From Clostridium estertheticum (GTDB lineage Bacteria > Bacillota > Clostridia > Clostridiales > Clostridiaceae), in assembly GCF_026650985.1 (NCBI RefSeq), contig NZ_CP086239.1:3348001-3412000 (forward strand): DNA of 64,000 nt, read 5' to 3'. The stretch's first letter is position 1, and every line of letters starts with the position of its first letter. Below the pieces are notes generated by a model. The model was given only the letters and a program-made list of their open reading frames with translations, had not been told where the DNA came from and searched no databases. Position numbers and translations under genes: made by a program. Below, one piece after another: positions 52,976-62,215 of the stretch.

Positions 52976-54181
52976 CTATTCAAAAGCACTTAGTACCCTA
53001 TCTAATATACCATTAATGTGAGCTATAGCTATACCAAAGTTGGTAATAGGTAGTTCTACTATATTAGCTTTTTCAATCCTTGACATTAACTGTTGTCTAT
53101 TAAACATGCAAGCTCCACAATGAACTATTAACTTATATTCACTAAGGTCTTCCGGAAAACCACTACCCGCACAAACCGTTATATCTAGATTCCCGCCGAC
53201 CTTCTCATTAAGCCATTTGGGTAGTTTCTCTCTGCCTATATCACCCTCAAGTGGATGATGAGTACAAGCTTCTGCTATGAGTACCTTATCTCCTGGTCTC
53301 AATGTATCAATAGCTCTTGCCCCTTTAACTAAGGTATCTAAATCTCCCTTGTATCTCGCCATAAGTATAGAGAATGAGGTAAGCGGTACATCTTTTGGAA
53401 TAATAGAATTAACTTTTTTAAATACCTGTGAGTCTGTAATCACCAAATCCGGTTTAACCTTTAGTGCAGCTAAAATATCACCTAGCTCACTATCCTTTAC
53501 AACAAGAGCCATAACATCATTATCAAGTAGATCCCTTATAATTTGAACCTGTGGCAATATTAGTCTTCCTTTTGGCGCTTGAATATCTTGCGGAGCTACA
53601 ACTAATACTATTGATTTTGGTTTTACTATGTCACCTACAATTGTATTTTTCTCAAAATCAGCTGGTGCAGCATCCATAATTGCTTTTTTTAATTCATCAA
53701 TATTTATTCTGTCTTTAGCACTAACCTTAACAAAATCTATGCCTATTATCTTTTGGATGCTAGCAAGTTGAATTTTCCCTAGTGCTACTCCATTTTCATC
53801 GATTTTATTTATAACTCCTACTATAGGAATTTTTCTATTTTTTAAATCTTCATACCATAATTTTTCAAATATTAAATCCTTCTCATTACCATCTATAACT
53901 AAAAGAGCTAAATCTGTTTTATCCATAACTTCCTTAGTTTTTTTTATTCTAAGTTCACCTATTTCTCCATCATCATCAAGTCCTGCAGTGTCTATAATCA
54001 CAACTGGTCCTATTGGAAGTAATTCCATCGCCTTGTATACTGGGTCCGTTGTGGTTCCTGCTAAACTTGAAACTAATGCAATATCTTGATTTGTAAGTGC
54101 ATTAATTAAACTTGATTTTCCCACATTTCTTTTTCCAAATATAGCTATATGAAGTCTATTAGAATTTGGTGTTTGCTGCAT
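52976..54181 (-). CDS. hydF: [FeFe]-hydrogenase H-cluster maturation GTPase HydF
   Basis: A 401-residue scaffold protein for H-cluster assembly. N-terminal GTPase domain: GKRNVGKSSLIN (P-loop near 17), DTAGLDDDGE (switch II), NKID. The C-terminal cluster domain has CTHHPLEGD and, about 50 residues later, HCGACMFNRQQL, the CxH...HCxxC ligands. Indicates that the organism makes an [FeFe]-hydrogenase. HydE and HydG are not in the window. Confidence 0.95.
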   Translation of the reverse strand: MQQTPNSNRLHIAIFGKRNVGKSSLINALTNQDIALVSSLAGTTTDPVYKAMELLPIGPVVIIDTAGLDDDGEIGELRIKKTKEVMDKTDLALLVIDGNEKDLIFEKLWYEDLKNRKIPIVGVINKIDENGVALGKIQLASIQKIIGIDFVKVSAKDRINIDELKKAIMDAAPADFEKNTIVGDIVKPKSIVLVVAPQDIQAPKGRLILPQVQIIRDLLDNDVMALVVKDSELGDILAALKVKPDLVITDSQVFKKVNSIIPKDVPLTSFSILMARYKGDLDTLVKGARAIDTLRPGDKVLIAEACTHHPLEGDIGREKLPKWLNEKVGGNLDITVCAGSGFPEDLSEYKLIVHCGACMFNRQQLMSRIEKANIVELPITNFGIAIAHINGILDRVLSAFE

Positions 54182-54425
54182 ACTATATGCCTCCTCTTTC
54201 TTATTTAGGCACCCATATAAATAATAAATAAGTGTACTAATTTATTTTTATTATATATCGTAATTATATAAAATTCAAGTATCAATTGTTAACCATTAAT
54301 TACTCATATCATATGTTCTATAAGTTTAATTTTTGATTTTAAATTTTTACTTCACTAATATACTGTTTTAATAGATTTTTCTTTGGGTATACTAATATCA
54401 ACAAAAACTAAAGGTGAGTGATACT

Positions 54426-55196
54426 ATGAATTCTATGAAAAAAAGTATTATTATAATTTTTACAACCACTATTATTTGTTTCTTATTAGTCTATAGTTCA
54501 CATGCAAATAGTGCTCAAAAAAGCATCCAAACATTTAACCCATCTAGTACTTCATTTAAAGATGGTGGTTACCTACATACTTCTAAATTTGTATATTTAA
54601 CTTTCGACGATGGTCCTACGTACGTTGTTACAGATGCACTATTAGATGTATTAAAAAGCGAAAAAATTAAAGCTACTTTTTTTATAGTAGGAAAAGAAAT
54701 TGAAGGAAGAGAATCTATTCTTAAGAGAATATATACCGAAGGTCATAGCATAGGTCTTCATACTTATAGCCATAATTTCAAAAAAATATATATAAGCTCA
54801 GATAAATTCATTGATGAGATGGAAAGAACTTCTAATAAAATTCAAGAAATCACAGGCTTCACTTCAAAGATTATTAGGTTCCCTGGTGGTAGTTCAAAAC
54901 GCTTAAATTCTCTTACTTTAGAAAAACTTCATAAAAAAGGCTTTAAAATATACGATTGGAATGTGGATGCAAGTGATGGCATCAACCCCAATTTAAGTGT
55001 CGCGCAACTTATTAAAAATGTAAAAATCATTAGAGGTAATGAAAACATAGCTATAATTCTTATGCATTGCAATTCTAATAATAAAAATACTGTAAAATCA
55101 CTGCCAAGCATTATAAAGTATTACCTTGATTTGGGTTATGAATTTAAAGCTATCACTAAAGATACACCAGAATACTATTATAAATTTAAAAATTAA
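54426..55196 (+). CDS. polysaccharide deacetylase (CE4)
   Basis: A 256-residue exported deacetylase. Signal/anchor segment at about 5-27, catalytic NodB domain from about 60. Motifs: YLTFDDGPT (base and metal Asp), HTYSH (metal His pair), RFPGGSSKR, YDWNVDASDG, and IILMHC where the last His is usual but the following residue is C. Likely acts on peptidoglycan N-acetyl groups. ATG 54426 is used, behind AAAGGTGAG; an in-frame GTG at 54414 lies inside that site. Confidence 0.9.
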   Translation: MNSMKKSIIIIFTTTIICFLLVYSSHANSAQKSIQTFNPSSTSFKDGGYLHTSKFVYLTFDDGPTYVVTDALLDVLKSEKIKATFFIVGKEIEGRESILKRIYTEGHSIGLHTYSHNFKKIYISSDKFIDEMERTSNKIQEITGFTSKIIRFPGGSSKRLNSLTLEKLHKKGFKIYDWNVDASDGINPNLSVAQLIKNVKIIRGNENIAIILMHCNSNNKNTVKSLPSIIKYYLDLGYEFKAITKDTPEYYYKFKN

Positions 55197-55226
55197 AAAA
55201 ACCTCACTTTGCGGTGAGGTTTTTTA
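55195..55226. terminator. terminator after polysaccharide deacetylase
   Basis: ACCTCAC and GTGAGGT stem with 6-base loop, A-run before and six T after; works in both directions between convergent genes. Confidence 0.9.
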
Positions 55227-55260
55227 ATATAATTGCATTAAAAATATTTTACTTACACTA

Positions 55261-55791
55261 TTATTGCTTTTTAAATTTAAACTTACTTACCATTAAATAT
55301 GATAACAAAACCATTAAACACATTGTAGGGCCTAAATTTGATGCTCTATTAAACATAAAGAATGCATACAATGCTAAAAATGTACCTGTAACAGTGATCG
55401 GAATTCCTGAAAATACCCCATCAAAATCTGTAATATTATATTTTGCGAGTCTATATGCTCCTGCTACTGGAAATACTAAAACCATCAAATACCCAATTGG
55501 TCCAAGTCCTGCAAAATTATAAATACTAAATATTAATATGGAAGGTGCAACACCAAAAGATACTAAATCACATAATGAATCTAGTTCTTTACCGAGCTCT
55601 CCATCTACATTTAAAAACCTAGCTATTTTCCCATCATATCTATCAAATATTCCTGCTAAAAGAATAAATATCGCTGCTAATTTATAATTGCTGTCAAAAC
55701 TCATAAGTATAGACAAAATGCCACAAGACATATTGCTTAAGGTGAAAATGTTAGGTACCGCATTCTTAATTTTTACCATCTTTTTTACCAT
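55261..55791 (-). CDS. pssA: CDP-diacylglycerol-serine O-phosphatidyltransferase
   Basis: A 176-residue membrane enzyme of the CDP-alcohol phosphotransferase family. The catalytic motif is DGKIARFLNVDGELGKELDSLCD (near 50-72), with DG..AR and the following G...D...D; FTLSNMSCGILSI opens the chain as in bacterial PssA. It makes phosphatidylserine from CDP-diacylglycerol. No psd gene is adjacent. Ends 38 bases from the deacetylase terminator. Confidence 0.9.
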   Translation of the reverse strand: MVKKMVKIKNAVPNIFTLSNMSCGILSILMSFDSNYKLAAIFILLAGIFDRYDGKIARFLNVDGELGKELDSLCDLVSFGVAPSILIFSIYNFAGLGPIGYLMVLVFPVAGAYRLAKYNITDFDGVFSGIPITVTGTFLALYAFFMFNRASNLGPTMCLMVLLSYLMVSKFKFKKQ

Positions 55792-55914
55792 CTATATCAC
55801 TCCTATCATTATATAATTATAACATAATGCTCGCAGTTATTCCTTAGTATTATATAACATTAATATTAAATTAACCTTAAATTTTGTTAATCCTAATATA
55901 AGCTATGATCTTTT

Positions 55915-56157
55915 TCATCCTATTTTACAATCAGAGCGAGTTTGAAGGTATTCAATAATTTTGTTTGGGGTTTCTATTTGTTTTCTTTCCATAAGCGCAG
56001 GATCAAGTTTAACATTAAAGTTATCTTCTATTGCTACAATAAGTTCAATTATCCCTAATGAATCCAATCTTCCCGTGTCAAATAAATTCACATTACTTTC
56101 TTCTCGTAAATCCTCACCAGTAATTTCTTCGAGTATATCATAAATTAATTCATTCAT
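55915..56157 (-). CDS. DltC-like acyl carrier protein (orphan)
   Basis: An 80-residue carrier protein. The phosphopantetheine serine lies in GRLDSLGIIEL (near 33), and the C-terminal ETPNKIIEYLQTR recalls DltC, the D-alanyl carrier of teichoic acid D-alanylation. No dltA, dltB or dltD is nearby. It lies 58 bases downstream of a TVP38-family gene on the same strand and may share its transcript. Another acyl- or aminoacyl-carrier role is possible. Confidence 0.75.
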   Translation of the reverse strand: MNELIYDILEEITGEDLREESNVNLFDTGRLDSLGIIELIVAIEDNFNVKLDPALMERKQIETPNKIIEYLQTRSDCKIG

Positions 56158-56215
56158 ATAAATTCCTCCATTTAATTAAATTTTTATAACTTATCATATA
56201 TAATTTAATAAAACC

Positions 56216-56911
56216 CTATGATAAATTACACTGCTCCTCAGAAAACTTGTTTATAATTTTATCCTTATATAATATTCCTAGAATAACTAGCAATACTGAT
56301 ACCACCACTAATGCAATGGAAAACATGTAATTTTTATGATGAATATTTGAACCAATGCACACAACTGCTGCAGTACCAGGTAATCTGCCTACTAGTAAAA
56401 GTATAAAGAACTTCAATGATTTTATAGGTGTTAATGCTGCCATATATATTAAAAGGTCTTTGGGCATTCCTGGAACTATAAACATAACAAACATAACAAT
56501 GGGAAATTTCTTACTACTTATTATTTTCGTCAACCATTGAGTACTTGTACGTTTCACTATTTTTTCTACAAAAGAAAATGCTATAAGTCTAGTGAAGTAG
56601 AAAATAATTATACCCCCAAGCATCATCCCTAATGTTGAATAAAAGGTTCCTAATACGCTACCATAAATATATCCACCTGCTACCTGAATTACTTCACCTG
56701 GAATAGGCGCAACTACAGTTTGTAGTACTTGGAAAGATAAGTATGCAACTATTCCCCAATTACCTAGAGAAACAATATACCGTCTGAATTTCTCAGGAGA
56801 TATGGTTATTTCTATAATCCACGGTAGGTATCTAAATATAACTAGAATTGATATGATAGCTAATATTATCACTACTACCTTCATATTCAGCTTGTTTTTC
56901 AAACGCTTCAT
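56216..56911 (-). CDS. TVP38/TMEM64-family (VTT) membrane protein
   Basis: A 231-residue polytopic protein distantly related to DedA: APIPGEVIQVAGGYIYGSVLGT, FVMFIVPGMPKDLLIYMAALTPI and the GRLPGTAAVVCIG stretch. VTT-domain proteins are lipid scramblases or transporters. GGGAGG ribosome site. It precedes the DltC-like carrier. The gap between it and the thiolase terminator (56912-57173) shows only AT-rich DNA. Confidence 0.87.
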   Translation of the reverse strand: MKRLKNKLNMKVVVIILAIISILVIFRYLPWIIEITISPEKFRRYIVSLGNWGIVAYLSFQVLQTVVAPIPGEVIQVAGGYIYGSVLGTFYSTLGMMLGGIIIFYFTRLIAFSFVEKIVKRTSTQWLTKIISSKKFPIVMFVMFIVPGMPKDLLIYMAALTPIKSLKFFILLLVGRLPGTAAVVCIGSNIHHKNYMFSIALVVVSVLLVILGILYKDKIINKFSEEQCNLS

Positions 56912-57173
56912 GTCATCCTCCCATTTTCAATATATTAGACAGCCGCATATTATCTTATAATATTATTAACAACTAAAAATTCAATCTGCATTATTAATTT
57001 GAATATATACTCATACCCATAAATTTTAGCTAAAACTACCTTATAAACAATATTCTAACATAATTCTATTATAAATTCTATATATCCACTTTTTATAAAC
57101 TAATTATAAACAATGTATAAACTTTTTTCTAATCTCATTTCATAAAATTTACAACTGCCAAAGAAAAGAAAAA

Positions 57174-57219
57174 GGAGGTGCCTTTGAAATGATTTTTTAA
57201 TCATTTCAAAGGCACCTCC
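57174..57219 (-). terminator. strong terminator of thiolase gene
   Basis: A perfect 21-bp stem (GGAGGTGCCTTTGAAATGAT...) with a TTTT loop; minus-strand T-run (CCTTTTTC) follows. The plus side lacks a gene to stop. Confidence 0.88.
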
Positions 57220-57240
57220 CATTATTCTATTTTCTATTTT

Positions 57241-58422
57241 CTATTTTCTTTCAACAATAATTGCAGTTCCTTGACCGCCACCTATACATAATGTAGCAAG
57301 TCCTGTTTTAGAATTTCTTTTTATCATTTCATATATTAATGTAATAAGTATTCTTCCACCTGAAGCTCCTACTGGATGACCTAATGCTATTGCTCCGCCA
57401 TTAACATTTACTATTTCTGGATTTAATCCTAAATCCTTAGCTACTGCTAATGATTGAGAAGCAAATGCTTCGTTAGCTTCAACTAAATCTAAATCAGCTA
57501 CAGTAAGTCCTGCTTTTTCTAATGCTTTTTTGCTTGCTGGAACTGGACCATAACCCATTATCTTTGGATCTACTCCTGCTGATGCATAAGATTTTATTGA
57601 AACTAGTGGTTTAAGTCCTAATTGATCAGCTTTATCTTTTGACATTACTATAAACATAACAGAACCATCGTTTATTCCTGATGCATTACCTGCTGTTACT
57701 GTACCACCCTTTTTAAATGCTGGTTTTAATTTAGTTAATTTGTCCATAGTTATTCCAAATCTAGGGCCTTCATCTGTGTCAAATGTTATTGGGTCACCTT
57801 TTCTTTGAGGAATTACAACTGGAACGATCTCATCTTTAAATTTACCAGCTTTTATTGCTGCTTCAGCTTTATGTTGGCTTTTTAAAGAAAATTCATCTTG
57901 TTGTTCTCTAGTGATATTAAATTTTTCTGCAATATTTTCTGCAGTTATTCCCATATGGTAGTCGTTAAATGCATCCCAAAGAGAATCTTTGATCATAGCA
58001 TCTACTACTTTACCGTCTCCCATTCTTGCGCCCCATCTATTGTTTGGAAGTATATATGGAGCGTTGCTCATGCTTTCAGTTCCACCTGCTAAAACCACTT
58101 CTGCATCTCCACACATTATAATCTGTGCTGCCATGCTTACAGCTCTTAGTCCTGAACCACACACTTTATTTATTGTAAGTGCAGAAGATGATTCATCTAA
58201 TCCTGCATTTATAGCTATTTGTCTAGCAATATTTTGTCCAAGGCCTGCTTGAATTACGTTACCAATGATAGCTTCTTCTACTATTTCTGGTTTAATTCCA
58301 GCTCTTTTTATAGCTTCTTTAGCCACAATAGTTCCCATTTCTACAGCTGATACTTTTGATAATCCTCCACCAAAAGTTCCTATTGCTGTTCTTGCTGCTC
58401 CTACAATTACTACTTCTCTCAT
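57241..58422 (-). CDS. thlA: acetyl-CoA acetyltransferase (thiolase)
   Basis: A 393-residue thiolase condensing two acetyl-CoA to acetoacetyl-CoA, the entry step to butyrate and related products. Catalytic Cys in [10 protein letters not shown] (near 88), [27 protein letters not shown] (His) and CIGGGQGTA (second Cys). Ribosome site GGAGGG. It is monocistronic and, unusually, preceded by a clear sigma-54 promoter and activator sites. Confidence 0.95.
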   Translation of the reverse strand: MREVVIVGAARTAIGTFGGGLSKVSAVEMGTIVAKEAIKRAGIKPEIVEEAIIGNVIQAGLGQNIARQIAINAGLDESSSALTINKVCGSGLRAVSMAAQIIMCGDAEVVLAGGTESMSNAPYILPNNRWGARMGDGKVVDAMIKDSLWDAFNDYHMGITAENIAEKFNITREQQDEFSLKSQHKAEAAIKAGKFKDEIVPVVIPQRKGDPITFDTDEGPRFGITMDKLTKLKPAFKKGGTVTAGNASGINDGSVMFIVMSKDKADQLGLKPLVSIKSYASAGVDPKIMGYGPVPASKKALEKAGLTVADLDLVEANEAFASQSLAVAKDLGLNPEIVNVNGGAIALGHPVGASGGRILITLIYEMIKRNSKTGLATLCIGGGQGTAIIVERK

Positions 58423-58510
58423 ATGTAACCCTCCATTAATTTATTTATCTAATTTATTATTAACATATAATAGGAATTATATAATTATTTTTTCCTATAT
58501 ATATAATACT

Positions 58511-58526
58511 AGCAATTTTCATGCCA
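58511..58526 (-). promoter_or_regulatory. sigma-54 (-24/-12) promoter of thlA
   Basis: Minus strand TGGCATG-AAAA-TTGCT (58526 to 58511) fits the TGGCACG-N4-TTGCW consensus at all but one base, with the GG and GC dinucleotides 12 bases apart. It lies about 90 bases before the thlA start. Confidence 0.85.
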
Positions 58527-58597
58527 ATCTGTCAATCGCCCGCAAACCTCACTATATCAACTTATTTCTTTATAACAAAATTAAATATATTCCTTAA

Positions 58598-58614
58598 TGT
58601 AAACTTAGTTTACA
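58598..58614. promoter_or_regulatory. activator site 1 upstream of thlA
   Basis: A 17-base palindrome TGTAAAC-TTA-GTTTACA about 80 bases upstream of the -24 element, a normal distance for a sigma-54 enhancer site. Probable target of the activator encoded at 58804-60516. Confidence 0.65.
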
Positions 58615-58752
58615 CTAATGCTTATATAAATTTATCTTGTTTAAGCTTGTTAATATTATAACCTATTTGTTAAAAAAATCACTTAAAGTATTTTCAATGC
58701 ATTGATATAACTATGTATTTAGTTTATCCTATAATTTTAGTTTACAATACAT

Positions 58753-58779
58753 GTACTATTTTTCATAAAAAAATAGTAC
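58753..58779 (-). terminator. hairpin after sigma-54 activator gene
   Basis: GTACTATTTTT and AAAAATAGTAC with a 5-base loop, 25 bases after the activator stop. Flanked by TGTAAAC-type half-sites, so it may also be part of the enhancer region. Confidence 0.5.
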
Positions 58780-58780
58780 G

Positions 58781-58797
58781 TGTAAACAAAGTTTGCA
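58781..58797. promoter_or_regulatory. activator site 2 upstream of thlA
   Basis: TGTAAAC-AAA-GTTTGCA, one mismatch from site 1, directly after the activator stop codon. A further half-site GTTTACA lies at 58740-58746. Multiple sites support cooperative activator binding. Confidence 0.6.
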
Positions 58798-58803
58798 TGT
58801 ACA

Positions 58804-60516
58804 CTATTGTGGATTAGTCGATTTTATTAAATTATATCGGTTTAATTTTTTATATAATCCCGCCCTACTAAGCCCCAATATTTTTGCTGCTTCTTTTTTA
58901 TTTCCACTGTTATCTTTTAAACATTCCATGATAATGTCCTTTTCAATCCTTTCAACAACATCTTTCAAATAATTGTTTTCGAGCGAGTACTTCTTAAGTT
59001 TACTCTCAATTATTTTTTCCGGCAAATGCTTTGGCATTATGCTTATATCCTCATCAAGCAAATTAATAGCTCTTTCTATTACATTTTCAAGTTGCCTTAT
59101 GTTCCCAGGCCAACTATAAGCTTTTAAAAAATCAATAGCTTCCCTAGATATACCTTCACATTTAACATTATATTTTTTACATATTTTTATCAAAAGCTTA
59201 TTTGCCAATTCCTCAATGTCTTCTCTTCTTTCCCTTAATGGCGGTAATCTCAAATGCATAACATCTAACCTATAATACAAATCTTCCCGAAACTTTCCAT
59301 CATTAATTAACTGTTCTAAAGATTTATTGGTAGATGCTATAATTCTTACATCAACCTTAATAGCATCGTTTCCACCAACTTTCACGAGTTCCTTCTCTTG
59401 AATAACCCTTAAAAGTTTAACTTGCATATTCATAGGCATATCACCGATTTCATCTAGTAGTATGGTACCACCATTTGCATATTCAAACTTGCCTTTCCTA
59501 CCTGATTTTTTTGCCCCGGTAAAAGCCCCTTCTTCATAACCAAACATTTCTGACTCAAAAAGCTCTGCTGGAATAGCTCCACAATTAATTTTTACAAAAG
59601 GCTTTAAACATCTTTTACTATCATTATGAATAGAATGTGCAAAAAGTTCCTTACCAGTCCCACTCTCTCCAGTAATTAAAACGTTTGAATCTACCTTGGC
59701 AACCCTTTTGGCAAGGCCCATTACTTCTTGGCTTTTATCACTGCCCCCTATAATATTATTAAAAGTATATATTGCCTTTTGATCTGTACTTAATTCATTT
59801 TTAAAGCCATCAGCTTCTTTATCCAAAAGACATAATTTGTTACTTAGTATTTTAAAATTACTCAAATCCTTAAACATTACTTTCCCAATCGCACCAACAA
59901 CTTCACCATCTTTTATTATAGGGACTCTCATAGAAATCATCTTATGCCCATTCACTTCTTGAATTTCACCAATTTTTTTTTCGCCAGTCCTTGCTACTAT
60001 ATGTAATTTTGTATTTTCAATAACCTCAGTTACATGTTTTCCCTCTGGATTTTCGCAATTAATAAACCTTTTATATTCATCGCTCATCATAGTTATTATT
60101 CCATTCTGGTCCACTACAACTATGCACTCATTTACAGTATTAAAAATTGTGTTTAACATCTCTTCATGTATCCTACCATCATCTCGCACGTTCATTGGTA
60201 GATTGTTTTGACTTTCTTCATGGAAAACTTCAAACGCACCTATAACCTCACCACTTTGAGTTAACAATTTGCGGGTTATAATAAAGTTGCCCTCTTTTTT
60301 GTTTACCTCGGCCTCTCCGTTTTCAATTATACTTATTAATTTGCTAGAGGAGAGTACATCTAAAATATATTCTCCTATGCTATTATCTGCATCAACTTCA
60401 AACATTCTTTCAGCCGCATTATTAATTATTTGAATGATACCTCTTTTATCTATAACAACAATACCTTCATTAATATTGTTCATAACTTCATTATAATAAT
60501 CATTAATTATATCCAT
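58804..60516 (-). CDS. sigma-54-dependent transcriptional activator (PAS-AAA+-Fis)
   Basis: A 570-residue enhancer-binding protein: two PAS domains (about 5-90 and 115-230), AAA+ sigma-54 interaction domain with GESGTGKE (near 283), EGAFTGAKKSG (GAFTGA near 329) and GGTILLDEIGDMP, and a C-terminal Fis-type helix-turn-helix (GNKKEAAKILGLSRAGLYKKL). No receiver domain, so the signal is probably sensed by the PAS domains. Directly upstream of thlA, whose promoter region holds matching palindromes. Confidence 0.93.
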   Translation of the reverse strand: MDIINDYYNEVMNNINEGIVVIDKRGIIQIINNAAERMFEVDADNSIGEYILDVLSSSKLISIIENGEAEVNKKEGNFIITRKLLTQSGEVIGAFEVFHEESQNNLPMNVRDDGRIHEEMLNTIFNTVNECIVVVDQNGIITMMSDEYKRFINCENPEGKHVTEVIENTKLHIVARTGEKKIGEIQEVNGHKMISMRVPIIKDGEVVGAIGKVMFKDLSNFKILSNKLCLLDKEADGFKNELSTDQKAIYTFNNIIGGSDKSQEVMGLAKRVAKVDSNVLITGESGTGKELFAHSIHNDSKRCLKPFVKINCGAIPAELFESEMFGYEEGAFTGAKKSGRKGKFEYANGGTILLDEIGDMPMNMQVKLLRVIQEKELVKVGGNDAIKVDVRIIASTNKSLEQLINDGKFREDLYYRLDVMHLRLPPLRERREDIEELANKLLIKICKKYNVKCEGISREAIDFLKAYSWPGNIRQLENVIERAINLLDEDISIMPKHLPEKIIESKLKKYSLENNYLKDVVERIEKDIIMECLKDNSGNKKEAAKILGLSRAGLYKKLNRYNLIKSTNPQ

Positions 60517-60571
60517 TTGTCACCTTCCTAAGTCTTATACCTCAATTATAAAGTTGATAGTTTTTTTTTTC

Positions 60572-60624
60572 AAGATATACTTAAAAATAGCGAGAATTTT
60601 TCTCGCTATTTTTAGGTATATCTT
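60572..60624. terminator. terminator after ferredoxin gene
   Basis: A long hairpin: AAGATATAC and TAAAAATAGCGAGAA pair with their complements around TTTT. The inner part GCGAGAA/TTCTCGC followed by TATTTTT makes a normal terminator for the ferredoxin on the minus strand. Confidence 0.75.
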
Positions 60625-60659
60625 ATTTTTTATCAATTAGCTACTAATTATTAATTTTT

Positions 60660-60848
60660 CTACTCTACTGTAATTGCATTAACTGGGCACTGGTCTTCTG
60701 CCTCTTTAGCACTGTTTAATAATTTTGCTGATATTTCACCTTTAGATGCCTTTGCTTTTCCATCGTCGTCCATTGTAAAAATTTCTGGACATACTTCAGG
60801 ACATAACCCACATCCTATACACGTATCCTTATCAACCATTGCTTCCAC
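60660..60848 (-). CDS. ferredoxin, single 4Fe-4S type
   Basis: A 62-residue ferredoxin: CIGCGLCPEVCPEIF gives three ligands plus a CP, and CPVNAI gives the fourth. DDDGKA and AEDQCP complete the Thermotoga/Desulfovibrio-type small ferredoxin. Start GTG 60848 lies 8 bases after AAGGAG; an earlier GTG at 60857 touches that site. A low-potential electron carrier. Placed between the sigma-54 activator and the Spo0A-family gene, with its own terminator. Confidence 0.9.
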   Translation of the reverse strand: MEAMVDKDTCIGCGLCPEVCPEIFTMDDDGKAKASKGEISAKLLNSAKEAEDQCPVNAITVE

Positions 60849-60969
60849 TAAAATCACTCCTTAGATCAAATTTTATTTAAATAACTACTATATATATATT
60901 TCCACAATGATATAGTAATATACTTACCTTTAAAAGTAAGTAACAATAGTTACCAAATAAAATCACTTT

Positions 60970-61812
60970 CTAGCTAACTTCATTCTGCAGTCTTAACTTG
61001 TCAGCCACCATTGCTATGAATTCAGAATTTGCTGGCTTACCCTTCTTATAGCTAATAGTATATCCAAAAATTTTATTAATATCAGGAGCTTTCCTAGTGC
61101 TCCACGTAACATCTATTGCGTGATTCATTGCTCTTTCAACCCTACCTGCAGTGGTATTAAATTTTTTACCCACTAATGGATATAATTCCTTTGTAACTGA
61201 TGATGAAAGTTCAATATCATTTACTAATATGTTTATTGCTTCTTTTAAATACATATAACCTTTTATATTAGTTGGTACCCCAATTTCATTAATAATATTA
61301 GTAATTTGAGAAGTAATATTATTTTTTTGATCCTTATTAATTTTAATTTCTTTATTAATTTCACTTTCAGTATTGGTTTTTACATTGTTAATATTAGTAA
61401 TTATATTTTTTAGATCTTTATTATATATAGTATTACTTACAGTCTCCCTTATTTTCCCGATAAATAATTCCATATCAAAAGGTTTTACAATATAATAATC
61501 TGCTCCAAGCGATATAGCTTTTTTAGTTGTTATTTCACTCCCAACTGCTGATAAGACTATTATATGAGGTTTTGGATTTAAATTCATTTTATTTAGCCTC
61601 TCTAGCACTCCCAATCCATCAATAAAAGGCATGATTATATCAAGTATTACTAAATCAGGTTTCTTTTCTTTAATTAATTTTATTGCCTGTACTCCATTTT
61701 TTGCGATTCCGGTAACAACAATACCTTTCTGATAAAATATATACTCATTAAGTATATTACGAAATTCATCATTATCATCCGCAATGATAACTTTTATGTC
61801 CGACCCTTCCAT
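60970..61812 (-). CDS. Spo0A-family sporulation response regulator, divergent
   Basis: A 280-residue Spo0A-type regulator: receiver domain with IADDNDEF, phospho-acceptor in [13 protein letters not shown] (near 57), VKPF; a long Asn/Lys/Ile-rich linker (about 130-165); and the Spo0A C-terminal domain ([21 protein letters not shown]...[18 protein letters not shown]). In the DNA-contacting helix the usual SRVERAIRHAIEVAW reads [15 protein letters not shown], an unusual change for Spo0A. spoIVB, the normal neighbour of spo0A, is not beside it. It may be the organism's Spo0A or a second copy. Confidence 0.85.
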   Translation of the reverse strand: MEGSDIKVIIADDNDEFRNILNEYIFYQKGIVVTGIAKNGVQAIKLIKEKKPDLVILDIIMPFIDGLGVLERLNKMNLNPKPHIIVLSAVGSEITTKKAISLGADYYIVKPFDMELFIGKIRETVSNTIYNKDLKNIITNINNVKTNTESEINKEIKINKDQKNNITSQITNIINEIGVPTNIKGYMYLKEAINILVNDIELSSSVTKELYPLVGKKFNTTAGRVERAMNHAIDVTWSTRKAPDINKIFGYTISYKKGKPANSEFIAMVADKLRLQNEVS

Positions 61813-61901
61813 ATTTGTAATCTCCTTTACATACTAATTCTATACCAATATTATATATATTCTACAAAAGATTGGAAAATCCTTTTATTTTTTAAAAATA
61901 T

Positions 61902-61908
61902 TGTCGAA
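61902..61908 (+). promoter_or_regulatory. Spo0A box (TGTCGAA)
   Basis: A perfect 0A box about 90 bases upstream of the Spo0A-family gene, suggesting autoregulation or control by a second Spo0A. Confidence 0.55.
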
Positions 61909-61976
61909 ATAACTAATAAAAAAGATCTTATTTTGTTATTTATTATAACTAACTTCAAGCTACTTTTAATCATCGG

Positions 61977-61983
61977 TGTCGAA
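61977..61983 (+). promoter_or_regulatory. Spo0A box (TGTCGAA), second copy
   Basis: A second perfect 0A box 75 bases from the first, in the 403-base divergent region between the Spo0A-family gene and the DUF3842 gene. Two exact heptamers so close together in such AT-rich DNA are unlikely by chance. The rest of this gap shows only AT-rich sequence. Confidence 0.55.
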
Positions 61984-62215
61984 TATTGTGATGTAGCTAA
62001 AAATATTGTTTCATATTGATAATAAGCTGATATGATTTATATCCAATTGTTTGAGACTGATATTAAAATTTCATGATATAATATTTAAAACACATTTATA
62101 GAATTTAGGTTGAGAAACTATGATTCTAAAAAAGTTATACATATGGCTTTTATAAACCTATATAGAAACCTTAAATAATAATTATCATTATCCTATATTT
62201 TGGGGAGGTATTGCA

